Assembly (NCBI GenBank): GCA_963678235.1
Contig: OY782766.1
Location: forward strand, 4,402,001-4,466,000
Source of the DNA: JABMQB01 sp963678235
GTDB lineage: Bacteria > Bacteroidota > Bacteroidia > Bacteroidales > Prolixibacteraceae
DNA: 64,000 bases
Direction of reading: 5' to 3'
Numbering within the stretch: the stretch's first letter is position 1; each line of letters starts with the position of its first letter. Positions 47,484-55,418 of this stretch are shown one piece after another. The notes beneath the pieces are model-generated. The model was not told the origin of the DNA. It searched no databases and was given only the letters and a program-made list of their open reading frames with translations. The translations under genes were made by a program, and so were the position numbers.

Positions 47484-47990
47484 ATGAGTGATTTAAAAAA
47501 CGAAACTCCTTTAAAAAAGGTATGTCTTATTTGCGCTAAAGGCGCAATCGAAGATGTGTATGCAACACTGGTGATGGGTAATGGCGCCGTAATGGAAGGA
47601 ATTGAAGCAAAATTGTTTTTTACATTTTTCGGATTGGATGCCATTACAAAAAAAAGAATGAATAAACTACACACAAGCACGGTTGGAAACCCGGCAATGA
47701 GAATGCCCGGAGGATTGCCATTTCCTACACTTTTTGGGGCAATACCCGGAGTTGAGGCTGGTGTTTCGGCAATGATGAGAAGCCAAATGGATGCTTTGGA
47801 TATTCCCCCGGTTGATGAGTTTTTAGACATGATCACTGCCGGAGGTGGTGAGATATATGCATGCAAGCTCGCGGTGGATATGTTTAAATTGAAAAAAGAA
47901 GATTTTAGCGAACATGTGAAGGATATCATAACCATTGGTGAATTTTATGCGATGGCAGGTGGCGAAGGGACACAAATAATTTTTACCTAA
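47484..47990 (+). CDS. DsrE2-like sulfur carrier protein
   Basis: 168 residues from the ATG at 47484 (MSDLKNETPL); a TTG start eight codons upstream would overlap the TusE-like gene. The DsrE/F/H fold is visible: LICAKGAIEDVYATLVMGN, LFFTFFGLDAI and the conserved sulfur-binding cysteine near C127 in IYACKLAVDMF. Extra cysteines lie at 14 and 17. No strong membrane segment is seen. It is the likely persulfide carrier linked to the TusE-like protein. The gene is followed by a strong terminator. Confidence 0.87.
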   Translation: MSDLKNETPLKKVCLICAKGAIEDVYATLVMGNGAVMEGIEAKLFFTFFGLDAITKKRMNKLHTSTVGNPAMRMPGGLPFPTLFGAIPGVEAGVSAMMRSQMDALDIPPVDEFLDMITAGGGEIYACKLAVDMFKLKKEDFSEHVKDIITIGEFYAMAGGEGTQIIFT

Positions 47991-48019
47991 GGAATTGATT
48001 GAGAAGTAGAGGGGAGGAG

Positions 48020-48053
48020 CGTCACCAATCTTATGAATGGTGACGTTTTTTTT
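48020..48053 (+). terminator. Rho-independent terminator inside the sulfur locus
   Basis: CGTCACCA (48020-48027) pairs perfectly with TGGTGACG (48038-48045) and is followed by eight T. It divides the locus into an SQR-DUF1641-TusE-DsrE2 unit and a molybdoenzyme-importer unit. Confidence 0.9.
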
Positions 48054-48216
48054 ATGGTTTTATTGGATTTAATTCACTCGTTCACCAACAAATTATTTCT
48101 ACTTCTTTAGAATCATTTTAAATTTACTTTCGTTCATTATTTAAATCCCTTCTAAACTGTTTTGTAAGTGTCAGTGATTGAGTGAAATAAGTACCCTTGT
48201 ATGCGGTGTTGTTTTG

Positions 48217-48226
48217 ATCATATGAT
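48217..48226. promoter_or_regulatory. Palindrome upstream of the molybdoenzyme gene
   Basis: ATCATATGAT is a perfect palindrome about 90 bases before the psrA-like start, within the 328-base gap. A -7-like TATGTTTG lies at 48290-48297. The rest of the gap holds the terminator at 48020 and nothing else I can identify. Role as an operator is only possible. Confidence 0.35.
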
Positions 48227-48318
48227 TATTCTCTTTTGAAACAAAGTGAAACATGTATACTTTTAGATATTTCAATATCGATAAATGTATATGTTTGTAG
48301 GCTTAAATACAATTTGAG

Positions 48319-50562
48319 ATGTCAAAAACCAGACGTGATTTCATAAAAATATCTTCATTAACAACCGCAGGAATTGTTGCAGGAGGTGGAATATTGAACT
48401 CGGCTTTGCCTTCTTTTAAAGATTCGAAACTGGGAACATTTGGTCCTCTTGATAACAAAAGAACACCAACCTATTGCGAGGTTTGTTTTTGGAAATGTGC
48501 CGGATGGGTGCATAAAAATGAAGATGGCTCCATTAAAAAAATCGTTGGAAACGATGACGATACCAACTGCAACGGGCGTTTTTGTCCACGTGGCACTGGT
48601 GGTGTTGGCATGTACTACGATGAAGACAGGTTAAAAAACCCGTTAAAAAGAGTAACGGGTGAAGATGGAAAGCAAACGTACAAGGAAGTTTCCTGGGACG
48701 ACGCATTTGAGTTTATTGCAGAAAAAATGCAAAAAATCAAAGAAGAGCACGGTCCTGAATGTACAGCATTGTTTACCCATGGATCTGGGGGGCATTATTG
48801 GGGTACGCTTTTAAAGGCATTTGGATCGACCAATATTGCAGCACCTTCGTATGCACAATGTCGGGGGCCTCGCGAAGTCGCCTTCATTGCAACCTTTGGT
48901 GATGGTTTAAACTCACCGGAACCAACCGATATCCGGGACACACGATGTCTTGTGCTATTAGGTTCACATATTGGTGAAAATATGCACAATGGGCAGGTAC
49001 AGGAAATGTCGGATGCCATAGATAAAGGGGCTACAATTATTACTGTTGATCCGAGATTTTCAACAGCAGCGAGTAAATCTAAATACTGGTTGCCAATTAA
49101 GCCGGCTACCGATATCGCACTTCTCCTGACCTGGATTCGTGAAATAATCAACAACGATTGGTACGATAAAAAATACATTGAAAAATATGCCTATGGCTTT
49201 GAAGAATTGAAAGCCTACGTACAACCATTTACACCTGAATGGGCATATGGTGTTACTACCATTAAGCCTGATCAAATTAGGGAAACTGCACGCGAAATGG
49301 CGAATGCCTCACCTTCGGTAATCATCCACCCTGGAAGGCATGTCACCTGGTATGGTGATGATACACAACGTCTGAGGGCGGTAGCAATTTTGAATGCTTT
49401 GCTTGGCTCATGGGGACGACGTGGAGGTTTTTTCGTACCAGAAAAAGCAAGTGTCCCTGCATATCCACACCCTGAGTTTCCAAAGGTTTCACGCAACTGG
49501 CGCGATGCCATGAAAGGAAAATATAACTTGGCTGATCTTGCGTTAGCTTCAGGAGTTTGTGATGCAACAATTCCTACCCCTGATTTAGATTGCAATATCA
49601 AAGGTTGGATTGTAAATGGAACAAACTTGATTATGACCCTGCCTGATCAGAAAAAAACCATTGATGCAATTAATAACCTTGATTTGTTGGTAGTGGTTGA
49701 TACCATGCCAATGGAAATTACGGGTTATGCCGATATTGTTTTACCGGAATGTACCTATCTCGAACGTTGGGATGATTTGAGGATTGTGCAGGGGCGCAAT
49801 CCGAATATTGCTTTACGCATGCCGGCAGCCGAACCAAAATACAATACAAAACCTGCCTATTGGATGGCAAAAGAGTTGAGTAAAAAGTTAGGATTGGAGG
49901 CATATTTTGCCTGGGATTCTTTCGAGGATGTGTTAGATTGGCAATTGAAACAAATAGGTTCTTCGTTGGAAGAAATGAAACGGATTGGCGTTAAAAATTT
50001 CCCAAGGGAATACGGAGGCTTATATTTTGAAGATGGTGAAGATATTGAGTTTAATACCAACACAGGAAAAATCGAATTGTATTCTACAGCCATGGAAGAA
50101 GAAGGTTTTGATCCACTTCCGGTTTATACACCACACATGGAGCCGCCAGCAGGATTTTACCACTTGAACTATGGGCGGGCGCCTATGCATACCTTTAGCC
50201 GTACTTCGAACAATCCGAATTTAACTGATTTAATGGATGAGAATACGGTTTGGGTAAACCCGAAGGTTGCAAAAGAATGGGGGCTGAAAAATGGAACACA
50301 GGTTTATCTTGAAAATCAAGACGGGATAATATCTGATTTTAAAATAAAAGTGAGGGTTACAGAACGTATTCGCTTCGATTCGGTTTACATGGTACATGGT
50401 TTTGGACATTCGAATAAAAAACTGAGTCGGGCACATGGCAAAGGAGCCAGCGATTCCCAATTAATTACACGGGTTTTAATTGACCCGGTGATGGGAGGTA
50501 CCGGAATGAGGGGAAATTTTGTAACATTTCGTTTTGAAAAAGAAAGGGAGGCAGAATCATGA
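48319..50562 (+). CDS. Molybdopterin oxidoreductase, PsrA/PhsA/SoeA-like catalytic subunit
   Basis: 747 residues with a twin-arginine-type signal (TRRDFIKISSLTTAGIVAGGG), so it is probably exported folded to the periplasmic side. A [4Fe-4S] site is formed by C53, C56, C60 and C89 (YCEVCFWKC…FCPRG). C181 in AQCRGP is a likely molybdenum ligand. The MGD-binding domain ends with AHGKGASDSQLITR. Family members reduce polysulfide, thiosulfate or tetrathionate, or oxidise sulfite (SoeA); sequence alone does not decide. The B subunit gene overlaps its stop by four bases. Confidence 0.9.
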   Translation: MSKTRRDFIKISSLTTAGIVAGGGILNSALPSFKDSKLGTFGPLDNKRTPTYCEVCFWKCAGWVHKNEDGSIKKIVGNDDDTNCNGRFCPRGTGGVGMYYDEDRLKNPLKRVTGEDGKQTYKEVSWDDAFEFIAEKMQKIKEEHGPECTALFTHGSGGHYWGTLLKAFGSTNIAAPSYAQCRGPREVAFIATFGDGLNSPEPTDIRDTRCLVLLGSHIGENMHNGQVQEMSDAIDKGATIITVDPRFSTAASKSKYWLPIKPATDIALLLTWIREIINNDWYDKKYIEKYAYGFEELKAYVQPFTPEWAYGVTTIKPDQIRETAREMANASPSVIIHPGRHVTWYGDDTQRLRAVAILNALLGSWGRRGGFFVPEKASVPAYPHPEFPKVSRNWRDAMKGKYNLADLALASGVCDATIPTPDLDCNIKGWIVNGTNLIMTLPDQKKTIDAINNLDLLVVVDTMPMEITGYADIVLPECTYLERWDDLRIVQGRNPNIALRMPAAEPKYNTKPAYWMAKELSKKLGLEAYFAWDSFEDVLDWQLKQIGSSLEEMKRIGVKNFPREYGGLYFEDGEDIEFNTNTGKIELYSTAMEEEGFDPLPVYTPHMEPPAGFYHLNYGRAPMHTFSRTSNNPNLTDLMDENTVWVNPKVAKEWGLKNGTQVYLENQDGIISDFKIKVRVTERIRFDSVYMVHGFGHSNKKLSRAHGKGASDSQLITRVLIDPVMGGTGMRGNFVTFRFEKEREAES

Positions 50563-51092
50563 GATATGCAATGGCTATTGATACTAAAAAATGCGTAGGT
50601 TGTTCTGACTGTGTTGTTGCTTGCCAAACAGAAAACAATGTGCCAATTGGCTATTGTCGCGATTGGATTGTTGAAGTGACCGATGGAACCTATCCACAAT
50701 TAGAAATAGAAATACGCTCAGAACGTTGTAACCACTGCGAAAATTCACCATGTGTTAGGTGTTGCCCAACAGGGGCAAGTCATTATGAAGATGGAGGAAT
50801 TGTTACGGTTACGCATCATAAATGCATTGGGTGCGGTGCATGTATTACCAGTTGTCCATACGATGCAAGGTATTCCCATCCCGAAGGGTATGTGGATAAA
50901 TGTACCTTTTGCATGCATCGGGTGAAAAAAGGTGAACAGCCGGCTTGTGTGGCAGTCTGCCCTACAAAATGTATGTATTTTGGTGATCTCGACAATCCGA
51001 ACAGCGAAGTTTCTCAAGTGCTTAAAAAGAGAAAGCATAAAACTTTGATCCCCGAAGCAGGGACAAAACCGCATGTTTATTACCTGATTTAA
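50559..51092 (+). CDS. 4Fe-4S ferredoxin subunit, PsrB-like
   Basis: 177 residues. Four cysteine clusters for [4Fe-4S] centres can be read: CVGCSDCVVAC, CNHCENSPCVRCCP, CIGCGACITSCP and CTFCMHRVKKGEQPACVAVCPTKC. It passes electrons between the molybdoenzyme and the membrane subunit. It overlaps psrA-like by ATGA, and the NrfD gene begins 10 bases later, so all three are one complex. Confidence 0.94.
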   Translation: MRYAMAIDTKKCVGCSDCVVACQTENNVPIGYCRDWIVEVTDGTYPQLEIEIRSERCNHCENSPCVRCCPTGASHYEDGGIVTVTHHKCIGCGACITSCPYDARYSHPEGYVDKCTFCMHRVKKGEQPACVAVCPTKCMYFGDLDNPNSEVSQVLKKRKHKTLIPEAGTKPHVYYLI

Positions 51093-51102
51093 AATCATAA
51101 AA

Positions 51103-52044
51103 ATGAGAGAAGAAATTATTACATCAGGAAGGTTAAATCCGCATATCGATCCGCATTTGGAAATATGGCACTGGCATATTCCACTGTATTTATTCCTTGG
51201 CGGCCTGGCTGCCGGTATTTTATTTTTTGCCAGTTTGTACACTATTCTTGGCAAAGAAAATAAGTATGCCGGAGCCGTAAAACGTGCCCCAATTATAGTG
51301 CCTTTTCTATTAATAATTGGGTTAGCAGCATTGTTTTTCGACCTGAAACATAAACTGTATTTCTGGCAATTATATACAATCATCCGAATTGAATCACCTA
51401 TGTCATGGGGGGCGTGGACCTTAATGGCAATTACGCCATTATCTATTGTTTGGGTTGCAATCCATATAAAAGAATTTTTTCCGAACTGGGATTGGAAATT
51501 TGCTATTTTAAAAGAAATAGAACAATTCTTCCTAAAGTATAAAGTTTATCTGGCATGGGTCATACTCTATTTTTCCGTTATCCTGGGAATTTATACCGGT
51601 ATCCTGTTTTCAGCTTTTAATGCAAGGCCGCTTTGGAATACATCCATTTTAGGACCATTGTTCCTGACATCCGGCTTATCAGCTGCAGCTGCGGTAATTA
51701 TTTTGTTTTCAAGAAGGCAGAAAGAGAGGATTAATTTCGCTAAGATCGATATTATGTTGATTGGGATCGAATTATTCCTGATCGTGCATATGTTTATGGG
51801 ATTTTTGGCAAGCACACAGGTGCAAATTGAAGCAGCTAACTTGTTTTTAGGAGGCCCATACACCGCACCATTCTGGATTTTTGTGGTCATTCTGGGTATG
51901 ATCTTACCTGCAGTTTTGGAATGGTTGGAATTACGAAAATTTCATATACCTGCAGTTATTCCGGTAGTATTGGTCTTGTTCGGAAGCCTTATGTTGAGGT
52001 TTATAATTGCCTATGCCGGACAATTAAGTAGATGGTTATATTAA
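51103..52044 (+). CDS. NrfD/PsrC-like membrane subunit
   Basis: 313 residues, eight or nine hydrophobic helices. HWHIPLYLFLGGLAAGILFFAS near the start and MSWGAWTLMAITPLS are signature NrfD segments. It exchanges electrons with menaquinone. The complex could therefore reduce or oxidise a sulfur compound at the quinone pool. Confidence 0.92.
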   Translation: MREEIITSGRLNPHIDPHLEIWHWHIPLYLFLGGLAAGILFFASLYTILGKENKYAGAVKRAPIIVPFLLIIGLAALFFDLKHKLYFWQLYTIIRIESPMSWGAWTLMAITPLSIVWVAIHIKEFFPNWDWKFAILKEIEQFFLKYKVYLAWVILYFSVILGIYTGILFSAFNARPLWNTSILGPLFLTSGLSAAAAVIILFSRRQKERINFAKIDIMLIGIELFLIVHMFMGFLASTQVQIEAANLFLGGPYTAPFWIFVVILGMILPAVLEWLELRKFHIPAVIPVVLVLFGSLMLRFIIAYAGQLSRWLY

Positions 52045-52068
52045 TTACAATATTGAAATAAAAATATC

Positions 52069-52590
52069 ATGACATTAAAAAAGCAAAAACCTTACATGAA
52101 CCCATATATTGGTGGCGCACTTTTAGGAATTGTGCTGGTCATTGCATTTTGGGTTTCGGGAAGAGGCCTTGGTGCCAGTGGTGCATCAAAAAGTGTTATT
52201 GTGGCTGGTGTTGAAACATTGGCGCCTAAACACGTTGAAAATTCCGCATTTTATACCAATTATATGAAATCGCATCCAAAACCATTAAAATCATGGTTGG
52301 TATTCGAAATGCTAGGCGTTCTTGTTGGAGGTTTCTTATCTGGTGCAATTGCCGGGAGGTTAAAATTTCAGGTGGAGAAATCACCAAAAATCACCAACAA
52401 AACAAGGATTGTTTTTGCGGTGATCGGAGGTATTTTGTTTGGGTTTGGATCGCAACTTGGGCGAGGGTGCACAAGTGGATCGGCACTAACCGGGATGGCA
52501 GTGCTTTCATTAAGTGGCTTTTTATCGATGGCTGCAATTTTTGGAACTGCCTTTGCCCTTGCATATTTTGCCAGAAAACTTTGGATATAA
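52069..52590 (+). CDS. YeeE/YedE-family sulfur transporter, first half
   Basis: 173 residues with about four membrane helices. The conserved cysteine motif GRGCTSGSAL matches the thiosulfate-uptake family (TsuA/YeeE, PmpA/PmpB). Full-length TsuA is ~350 residues; here the two halves are separate genes, the second starting at 52630. It is expected to bring thiosulfate or a sulfur unit across the inner membrane. Confidence 0.88.
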   Translation: MTLKKQKPYMNPYIGGALLGIVLVIAFWVSGRGLGASGASKSVIVAGVETLAPKHVENSAFYTNYMKSHPKPLKSWLVFEMLGVLVGGFLSGAIAGRLKFQVEKSPKITNKTRIVFAVIGGILFGFGSQLGRGCTSGSALTGMAVLSLSGFLSMAAIFGTAFALAYFARKLWI

Positions 52591-52592
52591 TT

Positions 52593-52624
52593 CAGTAAAT
52601 CAATCACTCAGTAATTCAATCATT
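52593..52624. repeat. Imperfect 16-bp tandem repeat
   Basis: CAGTAAATCAATCACT is followed directly by CAGTAATTCAATCATT, with two differences, filling the gap between the two YeeE-like genes. Confidence 0.6.
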
Positions 52625-52629
52625 ATAAA

Positions 52630-53235
52630 ATGGGACCATTAATTGTAAATGAAATAATATCAGAAAACACCAATTTCTTTTTGGCATTTCTAATCGGAAT
52701 AGGTTTTGGCTTTATTCTTGAATCAAATGGATTTTCATCCAGCCGTCGTTTGGCAGGAATGTTTTACGGTTACGATACCACCGTATTAAAAGTATTTTTT
52801 ACTGCTGCCATTGTTGGCGCATTGGGCTTATTGTTTATGAGCCTTTTTGGATGGATCAACTTAAACTACATTTATATTAACCCAACCTACCTTTGGTCAA
52901 CACTAGGCGGAGGGGTAATAATGGGGGCAGGATTTATACTTGGAGGATATTGCCCTGGTACGTCTTTTTGCGCAGCCTCTATCGGAAAAATAGATGCTTT
53001 GGCATTCATTGGCGGTATTTTTATTGGAATCTTAATTTTCACGGAAGGATTTCCTCTTTGGGAAGGTTTTTATAATGCAAAATTCCTGGGATCCCCATTA
53101 TTAAGCGATGTTTTTGGCGCTTCACGGGGCTTATTGACTTTCTTGATTATTTTGGTTGCCCTTGGTATGTTTTGGGTTGGCGAATGGGCAGAAAAACGTT
53201 TTTCAAGAGAGGATTATACCATTCATCAAAAGTAA
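52630..53235 (+). CDS. YeeE/YedE-family sulfur transporter, second half
   Basis: 201 residues with about five membrane helices. It has an N-terminal FGFILESNGFSSSRRLAGMFYG segment and the cysteine motif GGYCPGTSFCAASIGK, which is the counterpart of GRGCTSG in the first half. It probably forms one channel with the upstream protein. Confidence 0.88.
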   Translation: MGPLIVNEIISENTNFFLAFLIGIGFGFILESNGFSSSRRLAGMFYGYDTTVLKVFFTAAIVGALGLLFMSLFGWINLNYIYINPTYLWSTLGGGVIMGAGFILGGYCPGTSFCAASIGKIDALAFIGGIFIGILIFTEGFPLWEGFYNAKFLGSPLLSDVFGASRGLLTFLIILVALGMFWVGEWAEKRFSREDYTIHQK

Positions 53236-53258
53236 TATAACTTTATAATCAAAATCAA

Positions 53259-53879
53259 ATGAAAGCAAGATTAGTATTAGCGTATATTCTTATTCCACTG
53301 GGGCTTATTATTGCAGCTGTTCCGGAAAATACGACCAAACAATATAAATTAACTGCGGAAGAGCTTTTGGAAGAAGTAAAAAGTGGAACTCAATTTCTGA
53401 GTCCGGATGAGGTGGCGGATATGATCATTAAAAGTGATCCATCGTTACAACTCATTGATGTTCGGAGTGCAGACGAATTTGAAAAATTTAGTTTGCCAAA
53501 TGCGATAAATATACCATTAATTGACATCCTAAATCCTGAATGGGAGGATTATATTTACCAAGATGTAAAACTGAATGTGTTTTATTCGAACGCTTCCAAC
53601 GATGCTAACCAGGCATGGATGATTACACGCCAGCTTGGGTATGAAAATAACTATGTCCTGCAGGGAGGGCTAAACTATTGGGTTGAAACCATTATGAACC
53701 CTGAAGAACCAACTTCTGCAAGTCCGAATGAGGAATTAGCAAAATATAATTTCAGAAAAGGTGCTGGCATGGCATTGGGAGGAGCAGCAATTACAACTTC
53801 TCAGCCAACAACGTCAAGTAGTCCGAAACCGCCTATTACTAAACGCAAGAAAAAGAAAAGAGTACAAGGCGGATGCTGA
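53259..53879 (+). CDS. Exported rhodanese-fold protein without catalytic cysteine, C-terminal GGC
   Basis: 206 residues with an N-terminal signal or anchor (LVLAYILIPLGLIIAAV). The rhodanese domain (~45-145) keeps QLIDVRSADEFEKFSLPNAINIP and YVLQGGLNYW, but the active-site loop reads VFYSNASNDAN, so the nucleophilic cysteine is absent. A low-complexity tail (PTTSSSPKPP, KRKKKKRVQGG) ends in cysteine 206, the only cysteine of the protein. It may bind or carry sulfur through this tail or may act structurally. It is last in the sulfur operon, before a terminator. Confidence 0.8.
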   Translation: MKARLVLAYILIPLGLIIAAVPENTTKQYKLTAEELLEEVKSGTQFLSPDEVADMIIKSDPSLQLIDVRSADEFEKFSLPNAINIPLIDILNPEWEDYIYQDVKLNVFYSNASNDANQAWMITRQLGYENNYVLQGGLNYWVETIMNPEEPTSASPNEELAKYNFRKGAGMALGGAAITTSQPTTSSSPKPPITKRKKKKRVQGGC

Positions 53880-53939
53880 TCATGAACCGTAAATAGGGGA
53901 GATGGAATAATTACGGTCAAGTCACCTAAGGTAAAACAG

Positions 53940-53976
53940 AGATTCTTTCAGTTTTTTTGAAAGGATCTTTTTTTTT
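53940..53976 (+). terminator. Terminator of the sulfur operon
   Basis: AGATTCTTTC pairs with GAAAGGATCT (10 bp, one T-G) and is followed by eight T. Confidence 0.88.
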
Positions 53977-54045
53977 GCCATTTTGGCATAATTTTTATTC
54001 GAAATCATCTACCTTTAATTTTTAATTTGAAAAACAAACATAATT

Positions 54046-55209
54046 ATGTCACGAATTCTTGTTATTGATGATGAAAGAAGTATCAGGAATACTTTAAAAG
54101 ATATCCTGGAATATGAGAAGTACGAAGTAGAATTAGCAGAAGATGGCAATGTTGGGATTGACAAGGTTCGGAATGGTGAGTTTAAAATAATCCTATGCGA
54201 TATAAAAATGCCCGGAATGGATGGTATTGAAACCCTGGAAAAGATAAATATTCTTAGTCCGGATACCCCGGTTGTAATGATCTCAGGTCATGGAAATATC
54301 GATACCGCAGTTGAAGCAATAAAAAAAGGAGCATACGATTTTATTGAAAAACCATTAGACCTCAACCGATTGCTGATTACCATCCGCAATGCTATGGATA
54401 AGTCACAATTGGTGAATGAAACAAAAATATTGAAGAAGAAAGTAAATAAAAAGTTTCAGATAATAGGGGAATCAGCGGCAATTACGCATATTACCGAGAT
54501 GGCAGACCGTGTGGCACCAACTGATGCCAGAGTGTTAATTACCGGGGCAAATGGTTCGGGTAAAGAATTAATCGCAAGAAGGATACACGATAATAGCAAC
54601 CGCTCTTCCGGTCCGTTTGTGGAAGTCAATTGCGCTGCAATTCCTTCAGAGTTAATTGAAAGTGAATTGTTTGGTCATGAAAAAGGTGCATTTACATCGG
54701 CAGTGAAACAGCGCAAAGGAAAGTTTGAACAGGCAACCGGAGGAACACTTTTTTTAGACGAGATTGGGGATATGAGCTTGTCGGCGCAAGCTAAAGTACT
54801 AAGGGCTTTGCAGGAAAACATTATTTCGAGGGTTGGTGGCGACAAACAAATAAAAGTCGATGTTCGCGTGGTGGCTGCAACCAATAAGAACCTTTCGGAA
54901 GAAATTCAAAACAATAACTTTAGGGAAGATTTGTACCATCGTTTGAGTGTTATCCTGATCAAAGTACCTTCATTGAATGAGCGATTGGAAGATATTCCAT
55001 TGTTGGCAAATCATTTTATCAAAGAGATTTGTGCTGAATATGGAATGCCCCTAAAAACAATTACCGAAGATGCAATTAAGGAATTTCAAAAAGTAACATG
55101 GACCGGAAATATTAGGGAGTTCCGGAATGTTATTGAACGTTTGATCATCTTGTGTAACAGTAAAATAGAGGCAGATGACGTCTTGAATTTTGCTTCGCCA
55201 ATCCGCTAA
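54046..55209 (+). CDS. Sigma-54-type response regulator without a DNA-binding domain
   Basis: 387 residues: receiver domain with D52 (LCDIKMPGMDG), then an AAA+ domain with Walker A GANGSGKE (~167-174), GAFTSA (~214-219, in place of the usual GAFTGA loop that contacts sigma-54) and Walker B GTLFLDEIGD. The protein ends at FASPIR with no Fis-type helix-turn-helix. It may activate sigma-54 promoters from solution or act through another protein. No kinase gene is adjacent. It follows the sulfur locus after a terminator and may be independent of it. Confidence 0.9.
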   Translation: MSRILVIDDERSIRNTLKDILEYEKYEVELAEDGNVGIDKVRNGEFKIILCDIKMPGMDGIETLEKINILSPDTPVVMISGHGNIDTAVEAIKKGAYDFIEKPLDLNRLLITIRNAMDKSQLVNETKILKKKVNKKFQIIGESAAITHITEMADRVAPTDARVLITGANGSGKELIARRIHDNSNRSSGPFVEVNCAAIPSELIESELFGHEKGAFTSAVKQRKGKFEQATGGTLFLDEIGDMSLSAQAKVLRALQENIISRVGGDKQIKVDVRVVAATNKNLSEEIQNNNFREDLYHRLSVILIKVPSLNERLEDIPLLANHFIKEICAEYGMPLKTITEDAIKEFQKVTWTGNIREFRNVIERLIILCNSKIEADDVLNFASPIR

Positions 55210-55305
55210 GTAGTTTTTTTGAATTCATTAAAAACAACTTCATCAATTTATTGTTACAACTTAATGAGCAATAACCGTCAATTATTGCCATGCGTGTTTT
55301 TTAAG

Positions 55306-55401
55306 CCTCTGAATGCATAAGTTGACCATTTTAATCGTGGTACCTTGCTTTATTTCCTACAGAAATAAAAAAAATACAGCTTATGGTTCAGAGGTTTTTT
55401 T
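55306..55401 (+). ncRNA. Candidate structured RNA or small palindromic element
   Basis: The outer stem CCTCTGAATGCATAAG (55306-55321) pairs with CTTATGGTTCAGAGG (55380-55394) with a small internal loop. Inside are two further hairpins, ACCA/TGGT and TTTATTTC-CTACA-GAAATAAA, giving a three-way-junction look. A T-tract follows on the plus strand. It lies in the 209-base convergent gap after the response regulator. The alternatives are a long terminator or a MITE-like element (flanks TTTTTTA on both sides). No known RNA family is recognised. Confidence 0.45.
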
Positions 55402-55418
55402 ATGCCAAGGATTAAAAT

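Noticed and set aside
47426..47935. 169-residue minus-strand frame opposite the DsrE2-like gene
   Set aside because: Shadow of a conserved gene, no homology visible, low-complexity composition.
50745..51383. 212-residue minus-strand frame across the psrB/psrC-like genes
   Set aside because: Antisense to two clear genes with intact motifs; cysteine/histidine-rich composition reflects the complement of the iron-sulfur motifs.
40817..53879. Genomic island inserted at tRNA-His
   Set aside because: No integrase, no direct repeat of the tRNA 3' end seen, and the base composition by eye is like the surroundings.
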